A DNA stretch of 64,000 bases from Streptomyces sp. NRRL S-37. GTDB lineage: Bacteria > Actinomycetota > Actinomycetes > Streptomycetales > Streptomycetaceae. Made by a program: the position numbers and the translations under genes. The notes under the pieces were generated by a model. The model made no database searches and was not told the origin of the DNA. It was given only the letters and a program-made list of their open reading frames with translations. How positions within the stretch are numbered: position 1 is the first letter of the stretch; every line of letters starts with the position of its first letter. Location of the stretch: NCBI RefSeq assembly GCF_000721605.1, contig NZ_JOIZ01000017.1:186001-250000 (forward strand), read 5' to 3'. Positions 48,901-60,900 of the stretch are shown here, piece by piece.

Positions 48901-51900
48901 TTGCTGCCGTCCGGCAGGACCAACCGGATCTCGGTGTGGTCGCCGGCCTTCGTCCCGATCACGTACGGGAGGGGGGCGCCGGGGCGGCGTGTCCACGGGG
49001 ACGGGCGGGGGTCCCGGTCGTCACCGTCCACCACGTCGTACGAGGAGGTGTCCACGTCCTGGGCGGGCCGGCCCGTCCAGTTCCGGCCCAGCGGGGTGCC
49101 GTCGGGTGCGGTCAGGCGGGTGGTGTCGGACAGCAGGCCCTGCCGGCCGAGGTGGTACGCGGCCAGTGACGCCGTGTTGGTCGCCCGGCCGGCGGCCATC
49201 GCCTCGGCCGTCAGCTCGTACAGCATGCGTACGCGGTGCGACAGGTCGTCGACGTCGAAGCGCACCGGGGCGGGAGGGGAGTCCGTGGACCCGCCGTCCG
49301 TATCACTGTCCGTATCGCTGTCCGAGTCGTCGTCCGAGTCGGGGTCGTCCCCGGGGTTGTCGTCGAGGTGCAGGAGCTTCCCGGCGAGCCGGTCCGGGCC
49401 GGTGGAGTAGTCCGGCCGGCCGAAGTCCTCCGGGCTCAGTTCCGCAAGCCGGGCTACGGCCTCCGACAGGGGGGAGCGGTCGACCGTGACGACCGCCTGC
49501 CGCCGTGCCGCCCGCCCGGTGGCGCCGTCGATCGGGCCGACGGCGCTGATGTCCCGGCCGCCGCTCTCCGTGACGACCGTGAAGTCCTCGGCCCGGACCG
49601 TGCCGCCGCGTACGTCCGCGACGTCGCGCACGGCCTGTTCGTTGAGCTCCAGCTGACGCCGGATCTCGTCGAGGAGGAAGGCGCGTACGGCGTCCGCCCG
49701 TTGCCGGCCGACCGTCTCGGCGTGCTCGACGGCGCCACCGGACAGGGCGAAACGCGGGCCGTTGCTGTAGCCGGTGACCGTGATCGTGGGGAGCCGGAGT
49801 CCCGCCCTGAGGTCCCGCAGACCGGACACCACGATCTGCTCGGCCAGGCCGGCGAGCCGACGGCGCTGGTCCGGGTCGGTGATGTCCCGGTGACGGTGCT
49901 CGAAGGCGACCCGGGACCGGGAGGAGGACGGCGCCGGGGCGGGCTCGACGGGGCGGGCGCCGTCCGGTACCGCCGTGCTCCCGGCCTCGTCGTCGTCGAG
50001 GCCGGCATCGGAGGCGAGGTCGTCGTCGGAGGCGTCGTCGAGGCCGGCATCGGAGGCGAGGTCGCTGTCGGGGTCGGGGCCCGACAGCGGCACCGTGTGC
50101 GTCGGGGCCGGGGGGACGGTGGCGGCCGGTGGCGCGGCGGGGGCGGTGGGGGCCGCGGCGTCGGAGGGGTGCAGCCGGCCGGTGCGGGCGGCGTGCAGCA
50201 GGTGGGCCAGCAGGCCGGCGGTCAGTGTCCGGTCCCAGCCCTGCCGGGTGGCGTACCGGCCGGCGATGTGCTGGAGCCCGCCCCAGGTGAGCAGGCCGGG
50301 ATCGGCGTTGCCGGCCGCCCGGAACCGGAGCCTTTCGAGGGCGCCGAAGCCCTCGATCAGTTCGTGGAACTCCGCCTCCCGGGCGGGGTCGGAGTCGATG
50401 TGCACACCGTGGGTCAGCCGCAGGGCCCGCACCCAGTGCAGGGCGCGGTCGGTGCGGCCCGGCAGGCCGTCGGGCAGTCCGCCCAGGTCCGCCAGGGCGT
50501 CCAGGGCGGCGGTCCTGGGCTCGGGCGGGAACTCCCCTATGTGACCGGCGGGGTTGTCGGGGTCGTCGTACACGATCAGGTGGGGCGGCAGGCCGCCGTC
50601 GGCCTCGCTCGGTGTGATCTGCCGGTCGACGGTGAAGACGGTGCGGCGGACCTCGTTGGCGACGTACTGGGCGGAGGAGGGGTGGGTGAGCAGGTCCTGG
50701 TCGGGGCGCGTCATGGACAGTTCGCAGATCAGCAGCCACACCGGCCGGTCGGGAGCCAGCGCCTGGAGGCTCTTGCGCCGCGCCAGCACCCGGCCCAGCT
50801 GCTTGGGGTGCACGGCCTGGTTGGCGTGGGTGCTGCGGCGGGCCAGGGTGGTGCGTCCGCTGTCGCCGTGGCCGACGGCGATGTACGCGTCGGCCAGGCT
50901 CCGGGGCAGGGGCAGCAGGCCGCTCTGCTTCCCGGCGTAGACGCCGGGCAGCCCTTCCATGACGAGGGTGTGGTGCCGGATGGCGGACACCACCCGCATG
51001 GCCTCGTCGCGCATCGCCATGTCGTGCGCGTCGAGGAACACCCGCCCGGTCAGGGTCTGTCCGTCGACCGTGACCAGCGGATACGAGTGGATGTCGGTGT
51101 CGGGGAAGAGGGTGCCGTTCGCGGCCCTGACGGTGGCCTCCGGGTCGTCCGGGACCAGTCCGGGGTCGGCGGGGATCCAGGCTCCGGCCGGCTCGCCGGA
51201 GGCGGGCGGGGCCAGGACCGGCACCCGGCGGCCGTCCGGGGCCGTTTCCAGCCGCAGGTCGCCGTAGCTGAACCAGGCGCGGGTGCCGGTGCGGTCGGCG
51301 ACGATCCGGGCGAGGGTCTCGTTGCGGCCGTCCTCGTCGGCGAGCAGGATCACCACGGGCGCGCCCGGCCGGCGCGCCGGGTCGTGCAGCACCAGTTCGG
51401 CGAACTCCTCGTCCGACACCGGTGTTCCGTCCGCCAGCAGCAGTCCCTCGTCGTTCCGCTGGGCCAGCACCGTGTGGGCGTCCGGCCTCCAGGGCGCGGG
51501 GTGGACGCCGCGGGGGTCGGCGACGACGTCCGTGTTCAGGCGGATGCCGGAACGTCCGGTCCAGTTCCTGCCGTACGGCGTGTTGTCGTCGCCGCTGAGC
51601 AGGGTCTGCTGCGGGTAGCCGTGCCGCCGGGTCAGCCCGTAGGCGGCGATGGCGTCCAGGCTGCCGCCGCGGCCCCGGCGGTGGGCGCTGCTCGCGAGGG
51701 TGAGGGCGTCGTAGTGCAGGGCCGCGTCCACCGGCGCGTCGGACGGCAGGTGCAGCAGCGTCCGGGTGATGCCGGCCAGGTCCAGCGGGCCGCGGCCCAG
51801 GCGCGGGTGCCGGGTGCGCGCGGCCTCGATCACGCGCAGCGAGTGGAACAGCCCGTCGCGCAGTTCCTGCGTGAGCGGCTGGGAGCCGAAGGTGGTGTCG

Positions 51901-54900
51901 ACCAGCGCCCGCAGTTCCTGGAGGCGCTGCTGGACCGCGCCGTCGGTGGGCGGCGGTGCGGCGGCGGACCGTGCCTGCGGCGCCGGGTCGGGGGACGGCG
52001 ACGGCAACGGCGCGGGGGTGTGCGGCTGGGGCGTGTACGTACCGGTGGTGCCGTCCCACAGGGCGCGCACGGCCACGGAGGAGTCGCTGCCGTCGCCCGG
52101 GCCGCCCTCGGCGACGTCCCACAGGGCGCGGGCGCGGGCCAGCGCCTCGTTCTCGACGTCGGTGGCGTCGACGGGGTTGACCTCCGCGGCGCGCACTCCG
52201 CGCGGACGGGCGGGTTCGACACTGCGCGGATGACGGGGGCGGGGCTTGGGGCCCTCGCCGTACAGCCGGCGCAGCAGGGGGTACAGGGCGGGCTGGCGGG
52301 TGCGCACCCACTCCGGTCCTGCGTTGGTGCGGGGCAGCCCGGTGTAGGGGTCGTCGCCGCCGTTGGCCATGAGGTAGACGTTGGTGAGCTGGGCGAAGAA
52401 CTCGAGCTCGTTGCGGCTGCTGTAGTTGGGGGCGCTGCGGCGGCCGTCGGCGTCACGGCTGTAGAGGGGGCCGTCGGGCCAGTTGCCCGCCTCGCCGGCC
52501 CGGGTGGTGGTGCGGAAGGTGTTGGTGATGCGCTGCCGGTCGACGGGGTCCAGACCGTACTGGTGGATGGTGTGGGCGAATTCGTGCAGGGTGGTCGAGT
52601 AGCCGTCGGGATAGGCGGACTCGCCGGTGCCGACGGTGGTGCGTTCGCCGAGCAGGTTCTCCTCGGTGACGGCCGCGGTGCGCGTGCCGACGCCGCGGAC
52701 GTCGTCCCAGGGGCGGCCGTCGCCGGAGACGGCGCCCCGCAGGAAGCGGAAGGCGTCCAGCGAGGTCAGGGCCTCGCCCTTGGGCACCACCACGACCCGT
52801 GAGCCGCGCTTGAGCAGCCGCGCGGCGACCTCGGGGTCCCGCAGCATCCGGGCGATCTGGGCGCGGGCCCGGTCTCCGGCGGAGACGGGCTGCTCGACCC
52901 CGTCGGGCACCTGCGTCATCAGGCGCGCCGCGACCGTGGCGAACTCGGCCGGGTCGAGCCCGTCGCGCAGGGCGTCCACCAGTACGGGGTCGGTGGCCAG
53001 CCGCTCGCGGTGCGCGGGCGGCAGCGACGCCAGCGCCGCCGCGCGGTCGGCGGTGGACAGGCCGGGCAGCCGTGCGGCGAGCGCCCGGACCGGGTCCGCG
53101 GTCACCTCCGGAAGGACCCGCAGCTCATCGGCGAGCGCGGTCAACTCGGCTTTCAGGTCGGTGAGTTCCGCGTCGGTGATGCCGAGGGCGCGCCAGGTCT
53201 CCTCGTGACGTGCGAGGGCTTCGGGGTCGAGGGCGGCGGAGTCGAGCAGTTCGCTGAGCCGTACGGCGAGGGAGTCGGCGGCGCCGGCGGGGTGTGCGGC
53301 GCGGTAGGCGTCCGCGTGCGCGAGGACCGGCGCGACCGTACGGGGGCCGCCGTCGGCGGGGGTGCGGTGCAGCGCCCACAGCAGGTCGAGGAGGTCGCGT
53401 GCGCGCAGTTCCGGGTCGGTTCCGGCGGCGAGGGCGAGGGCGGCGTCGGCGAGGGAGTCCGCGGGGGCCGGCACGGTGAAGCCGTCGACGGTGACCGTGC
53501 CGGTGGACGGGCGGTCCACCGTGGTCAGGGTGAGGTCGACGCCGTCCACCGACAGGTCGAGGACCCGGCCGGCGTCTCTGACGGCCCGGATCCGCACCTG
53601 CGCTCCGGGCAGCTCCCGCTCCAGCGCCGCGCGGATCCCGGCGGCGGAGGGCAGGGCGGGGGCGGGCAGGTGGAACTCCACGGCGCCCAACGGCCGGGTC
53701 TGCCCGAACTGCACCCGGCCGCGGGCGGCTCCGGCCAGCACCACGGGGTGACCGAGGCCGTGCAGTACGGTGCCGACCCGGCGGGCGACGTCCAGCCTGC
53801 CGGTGTCGTCGGCCGACGGGACGGCCGGGGTGGCCGTGGGGGCCGACGGCGGGGGCGGGGGCGCGGGCGGGGGGTCCTTCGGCGGAGGCGGGGCGGGGAC
53901 GGCCGCGGCGGTCTTCACCTGGTCGGTCCGTACGACGACGCCCAGCCGGGCGCTGAACAGGGCCGCCACGTTGGTCAGCCAGCCGGCGGCCTCCGCCGCG
54001 TCCAGGCCGGGGCGGACCGTCTCGCTCATGTAGCGGCCCGACTTGTCGTTCACCACCCAGGAACGCAGCTCCGCGCTCCAGCGGAACTCGCCGGACACCC
54101 GGCTGCGCCCCGGCAGCGTCCGGCCGGCGCCCTCCTCGCCGGCGGCGACGTGGCCGGCGGCGATGCCGGTGTGGCCCAGCCCGTCCAGCGCGTCGCGCAG
54201 CGACTCCGCCGTGAGGTCGGGGTTCTTCTCCCGCATGCCCGCCAGCAGCGCGTCGAACTGCTCCGGCGTGATGATGCCGCTCAGGGCCTCCGTGCCCAGG
54301 ATCACCCGCCCGTCATCGGTGACCGTGTACAGCCATACGGCGTCCCGGTTGCCGGTGATCAGCAGGTCCGAGTCCACCTCGTCGAGCGGCACCCACAGCG
54401 GGTTCAGCCGTACGTCGCCGTCCTGGTCGCGTTCCTCGTCCTTGATCCGCTTCGGGAGGACCGGGTCGCCGAACCGGTCGCGGGCGCCGGCGTCGCTGCC
54501 GTCGTAGTGGTCGACGCCGTTGTAGTAGACCTCCGTCTGCCGGGTGGCGTTGTCGGGTCCCGCGCCGCTGATCCGGCGGGCACCGGACGGGAAGGAACGC
54601 ACCACGTCGACCCGCAGATCGAACGCGTGCGCGAGCAGGGGCAGGAAGATCTCTCCCTCCGGGGTCCCCCAGCGGCTTTCCCAGTTGGCGACGGCGTCCA
54701 TGAGCCTGGCCGATTCCGTGTCGTCCAGCGGCGCGGTGCTCTGGGTGTAGGCGGTACGGAGGAGACGGGCCAGGGCGGTGTCGTCGAGGTCGTCGGGGGT
54801 CGGCAGCAGGTCGTGCCGCGCGAGGTGGTCGAACATCTGGCGCGGGCTGAGGTCCTCGGCCTCCGCCGCCAGTACGGCCCGGGCGTCCTCCGGGGACGTT

Positions 54901-57900
54901 CTCGGGTCGGCGGGGCGGGCGGCCATACGGGCGTCCACGTACCGTCTCGCCAGGTCGGCGGGGTCGAGGGCCTCGGCCACGGGGACACGCCGGATGCCGT
55001 GGTGGGCGAGGAGCGCCAGCATCCCGGCCCGGTCCATCCTCTGGACGCGGGCGGCGAACTCGTCGGCGACCGTCTGCCGGAACTGTCCGACGATCTGCGG
55101 GTGCAGCCGTCCGCCGCTGCGGCCCACGTAGCCCTCCACGTAGGACCGCATGGCCCGCAGGACGACCCGGGAGGGACCGCGACCGGCGCCGTACACGGCC
55201 CGTTGGAGCAGTTCGCCGCGCACCGCGCCGGGGTTCCCGAGCCAGTCGTACGCGGCGCGGTCGGTGGCGGCGAGTCCGGGCAGCCGGCTCCGGATGTGCA
55301 CGGGGTCGCCGGCCATGAAGGAGTACAGGAGGCACTCCCCCGTACGGGGCACCGGCACGCGCCGGCCCCTGGCCGGACCGTTGTCGCTCTCCGGCTCGGA
55401 GAACGTTCCGGCGCCCTTCTGCTTCGACGCCGTCGACTTCGCACCCGGCTCCGGGACTTCCGTGCCCTTGGGCGGGGGTTCGACCCCCTTCGGCAGGGGG
55501 TCCTTCCCCTTCGCGAGCGGCTCCTTCCCCTTCGCGAGGGGATCCGTGCCCGTCCCGAGGGGAGCCGTGCCCGTCCCGAGGGGAGCCGTGCCCGTCCCGA
55601 GTGGGCCCGTGCCCTCCCCCAGAGGGTCCGTCCCCGTCCCCAGAAGGTCCGTCCCCTTCGCGAGGGGATCCGTGCCCGTCCCGAGGGGAGCCGTGCCCTT
55701 CGTAAGGGGATCCGTGCCCTTCGGCAGCGGTGCCGGCTTCGGGGGTGTCGGTTCTGTCGGCAGGGCCAGTTGGTAGTGGCGGTCGTCGAGGCTCAGGACC
55801 ACCTGTGCGCCGGCGTGGGGGGAGGTGCCGACGAGCGGGGTGAGGGCCGGGTTCCCCGCCGGGTTCACGGGGGTGAAGTCCTGGAAGGTGCCGTCGCCGC
55901 CGACCACCGTGACGTGTACGCCGAAGGTGCGGGCGGCGAGCAGCGGGAGCAGGTCGGACGCGGCGTGGTTCCAGCCGGCCTCGGACGGGGCGTCGCCCCG
56001 GCGGAGGAGCTGGGTGATCGCCAGTTCGGCCCGCACCTCGGGCGTCAGGTCGGCGGCGTGCGGGATCAGACCGCCGAGGCCGTCGAACTCACGGCGTGCG
56101 GGGGTGTCCGTGCCGAGGTCCAGGCCCGCCGCCGCGATCTCCTCCGCGGTGAACGCGTCGGTGTGGTCGGGAGCGACGGCGGCCAGCAGCTCGTCGTCGG
56201 CGTGGTCGGTGAGCCAGGAGGCCATCCTGCGGCGCAGGTCGGACACGGCCCGTGGATCGGCGGGGTCGATGCCCTGCGCGGCCAGCAGGCCCGGCGCGGC
56301 ACGCTCGAGGCCCTGGGCGAGCGCGCGGAAGAACGCGTCGCCGTCCCTCGGTACGTCGTGGAGCGTGTACGTCCGACCCGTCGGCGAGGTGAGACCAGTG
56401 GCGGTCCTGGTGTAGCGGGGCGGTGCCGGGGGCTTGGGCTTGGGCGCCTTGGGCGGGGCCTGGTAGGTCACCGCGGGCGGCTCGGGGAGACCGTCCAGTT
56501 CCGCCCGGCCCTCCGCGGTGGCCGCGAGCCGGTGCCAGCGGGTGAGCTGGTCCGTCCCGGACCGTACCCGGTGGTACTCCGCCGCGGCCTTCTCCGCCGT
56601 GTCCCTGAGCGCGTCGAGTTCGGCGCGCCGGGTGTCGAAGGCGTCGCGTGCCGTGTCCCGGCGGGCGGTGGCCTCGTCGAGGGCCCGGCCGGGTGCTTTC
56701 GCGGACAGCAGGGCCGCGTCGAGCCGCCCGTCGGCCAGCGTCTTCTCGGTGCGCGCGGTCTCCAGCCGCAGGTCGGCCGCCTTCCGCAGTGTCCCGGCGG
56801 CCTCCTGCGCGGCGGCCAGGCGGGCCAGAGCGGCGTCCCGCTCGTCCCGCAGGATCTCCGCCCAGCCGTCGTGCTCGGGCTGGGCGTACTCGTCATCGGC
56901 GAACGCGTCGGCCTCGGCCTGCGCGGCGGCCACGTTCGCGTCCGCGATGCCGTGGTCCCGGCGGGCGTCGGCCTCGGCCTGGGCCAGGGCCCGGTCCGCG
57001 TCCTCGACGCCCTTCCGGGCGAGGTCGACCGGGCGCGTGGCCGCGCGGGCGACCCCGGCGGCCTCGTCGAGGGCGGCCTGCGCGGCGTCGAGGTCGGCGC
57101 GCAGCCCGGCGGAGGCGCGCCGCTTCTTCCAGTAGGCCTTGTCGGCGTCGACCCATGCCTTGCTCGCGCTCTCGACCGCGTCCCACGCCTTCCCGACGCG
57201 CTCGGGGAAGTTCGTGTCGGTGATGATCCTGAGCTCGCGGGCGACGTCCTCCCGGATCCAGGTGACGACGTACGCCTCGGACTCCATCGCCTGCGGGCCC
57301 GACCGGGCCTTGGCGAAGGTCCCGCCCCGGATCCGGTTGGCGAGCTTCGAGTCCAGGATGGTGCGGTGCACGTCGCCGACGCCGATCCAGGTGGCCGGGA
57401 CGGCGAACAGGAAGGACCGGCCCGTCTTGGGCTTGAGGTTGCGGGAGGTCAGGTGGTCGTCCCCGACCGGCATGACGTCACCGTCGAGGTCGTTGGGGCC
57501 GGGGCCGAAGGCGCCGATCTGGTTGAAGCCCGCGTTGGCGGGCGAGTCGTACAGGAAGCCGCCGCCGAGGCTCGAGGACTGGCTGTGCTCGACGGACGAC
57601 GACGTGCCGGCGTTGTCCCCGTACCGTCTGAGCACCTCCAGCTTCTTGCCGTCGGCGACCGTCAGCAGCAGCGCGCGGCTGAAGTCGGGCGCCGAGCGCA
57701 GCGTCAGCTGCCCGGTGTCGGTGCCCACGAGGGACTTCTCGGTCAGCCCCGCCACCTGGTAGCCGTCCGGTTCGGTGGTGCGCGGGAAGAACGCCGTGAC
57801 CGCGGTGGAGCTGGTGCCGTCCTCCAGTGCCTGCGCCGAGCCGGTGCCGAGGCGGGTCAGCCCGGTGTCCCTGGTGTGGCGCAGGAGTTCGGTGAGGGTG

Positions 57901-60900
57901 GCGTCGTCGGGGTCGTTCCCGGCCTCCAGGGCCCGCAGGGAGAAGCCGACGTCGTACGCCTTGGTGAGGAGGAGGTCGCCGGCCATGCGGATGTTCTCGA
58001 TGCCGATGATCCCGCGGGGGTGCATGCCGTTCTCGGGGAAGGTGAACGTCCGGGTGACGCCGTCCCCGTCCCGGACCGTCAGTTTCCCCTCCACCTCGGA
58101 GAGCGGCACCGGGCGGGGCGGGCCGGCCAGGGCGGGGTCGGCCGCCGGGTCGGGCGCGGGCAGCCGCCGGCCGGCCCCGGAGGTGCCGGTCCCGTCCGCA
58201 CCCGTCGGTGACGGCGCCGGCTCCATCAGGCTGAGCGGCACGTGCTCGCGCAGCTCGCCGGCGTCGTCCTCCTCGACGATGGTCAGCCGGCCCCGGAAGC
58301 GGTCCAGGGCCGTGGACTCCGCCTCCTGGAGGTCCGGGTCGGCCGGCCCGCCGGTGTGGGGGGTGTCGTCGGCCTCCAGGGTGATGCGCATCCGGTACGG
58401 GGTGACGACCTCCGCGTGCGGTTCGGTGGACGCCGCCCGGTAGATGGTGACGGTGGTGACCGTGTGGCTGGAGGCGACCGTCTTCCGGTTCGAGCCGCCC
58501 TCGGTGTACGTGGGTCCGGCGGCCGGGACCTGGGGGTTGCCGGTGTACACCATCTGGCTGGTCAGGAGGCCCAGGTCGGCGCCGGCCGAGAACTCGGAGT
58601 TCCGCTGGGCGGTCTCGATCGCCCGCCGGTTCTCCTCCATCTCGGCGCTGTGGTCGAGTCCGTCGAACACGGGTGTCCCGGGAATCAGTTCGACGCGTAC
58701 CCGTACCCGCCGGCTGCCGATCCGGGTGCTGTCCCAGCCCCAGCCGCCGGCCTTGACCAGGGTCGACGGGCCGGTGGTCGTCATCTCCCCCTTGAGCGCC
58801 CGGGTGGCGCGGCCGGTCACCAGCTGCCGGATCCGCTCCCGGCTCTCGTCGTCGAGCCCGAGTCTCCCGATCCGCTTGTCGAACGCGAGCAGTACGTCGG
58901 TGGGGTCCAGCGCGTTCACCGCGTACGTGCCGAAGGCGGTGCCGCGCATCCAGGGCTGCGGTGTCCAGGCCTGGCTCGTGTAGCGGGGGACGTCGCCCAG
59001 CCCGTCGTCGATCAGCCCCATCCGGTGGGCGCTCTTCTCCGGCAGGTGCCCCAGCAGACCGCCCGGGCTGGTCAGCGCGGTCCCCGCGGCCCCGGCGAGG
59101 GAACGCGGCACGAGGGCGCTGCCCGCCGCGGCCGTTCCGACGCGGCCGGTGCCCAGCCGGCTGGAGAACAGCGCGAACCAGTGCTGCACATCGCCGGCCA
59201 CGAGCACCTGGTGGGTGAAGCCCTTGCGGTTCATGTCCGCGACGACGGTGCGGACGACGCTGAGACTGTGCGTGCCGGTTCTCGAGACGGGGTTGGCGAC
59301 GATTCCGTACGCGCCCATGAGTCCGTGTCCGGGGTTCTGGGCGACGGAGTAGACCAGCTGGCCGCCGAAGACGAAACTGGTGCTGTTGCTGGTCTTGCCG
59401 GCCGCCTGGCGGGTGCCGCCGAGCGTCATCTCGGTGTCCATGGACATCGGCGGGGTGAGGGCGCGCAGATTCCCGACCGTCGTGGTGTAGCGGAAGGTTC
59501 CCCACAGCTCGCCGTACGGCCCCTTGCCCAGCAGGCCGCTGCCCACCAGGCCCAGCGGCCCCGAACTCTGGTCGAAGCCCGACGTCAGGTGCTGGGGGGT
59601 GAAGGTGCGGACGATGGCGTCCCGGGTGGGGGCGCCCTCCTTCACCAGCTGCCAGGCGCTGCCCGACGCCGCCCGCAGGACCCGGTCCACCTCCGCGGTC
59701 AGCGTGGGCGACAGCACCACGTTCACGATGACGAACGGGTGCTGCCGGAACTCCTTGAACTGCGGTGTCCCGCGGTCGGCGAGCCGTCCGGCGGGCTGCT
59801 GCGCGTCGGGGCCCGCGGGCAGGACGAGGTCGCCCTTCGCCAGGGCGAGGGCCCGCTCGGTGTTCATGGGCGTGGGGGCGGGCTCGTCGGACAGGTACGG
59901 GTTGAGCGCCCCGTCCGCGTGCGGGTCCGCCTGGGGCGTGTGCTGTACGGGGACGCCGATGAGCACCTGCCCGGTCATCGGGCCACCACCCCGTAGCCGG
60001 CCCTGCGGCGTCCGGCCGAAGAGCACGTTGACCGGCTCGTCCAGGACCAGCAGTCCCGGCAGACCGAGGCCGAGACCGCGGATCAGGCCGCGGGGCCGCC
60101 AGTAGCCGCTCAGGCTCGCGGTGAGGGCGAGGTCGTAGCGGTACAGGTGGGTGGGCTGGTTGGTCACCGACATCGGCTCGTTGGTGACCGTCGAGCCGAA
60201 GGTGGTCTCCGCCTCCCACTGCCATCCCTGGCGGGCGCCGAGGGTCAGCCCGAGCGTGTTCCGGCGCAGGCCCGCCGTCTCGTCGACGATGTTGTCACGG
60301 CCCGAGAACGTGCCCTCGAAGCCCAGGTCCACGCCTCGTTTCACGCTCGTCTGGCCGTCGATCCGGTCGACGCCCTGGGCGCTGAAGCGCATGCCCTCGT
60401 CGACGTCCTTGCCCTCGTAGCGGCGCCCGGTCAGGCTCCCGTGCACGCGGAGGGTGTAGTAGACCGTCCCGACGGAGTCGGGGTCGGTGAGCCTGACCGG
60501 CAGGCCGACCGTGGTGAGCGCCTCCAGGTTCGCGGTGACGCTCTGCTGGGACAGCACACCGAGGATCTGCAGGGTGTTCTGGAGCGCGATCCGGTACTTG
60601 ACGGGATCGGTCCACCGGGGCGGCACGGGCAGGCTCCGGGCCGCTTGGAGCACCTGGTCGGGCCTGCGCCCCAGCAGGTCGTTGAAACGGGTGCGCCAGC
60701 CCTTCGGCAGGTTCGGCGGCAGCAGCTGGTCGAGGGGCACCACCAGATCCTGGTTCAGGTGCGCGAGGGCGTCGACGACGCCGTCGGCGAACTGGTCCAG
60801 CAGGGTGCGGCCGACGCCGTCCGCGGCGTCCGGGGTGACCCGGGTGCGCAGGCCGTCGTCGAAGGTGAACTCCTTCACCCGGTGCATGCCCAGGGTGCGC

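Noticed and set aside
55450..55735. CRISPR array
   Set aside because: The repeats are contiguous, 21 bases long, keep the reading frame and have no spacers. They code a seven-residue protein repeat.
53010..58211. Very long open frame on the plus strand, antisense to the giant gene
   Set aside because: High GC at third positions opens the opposite strand. The translation is rich in Gly, Arg and Val, has no known motif and no ribosome site. The same holds for long plus-strand frames at 1043-3778, 12735-15962 and 19233-22358.
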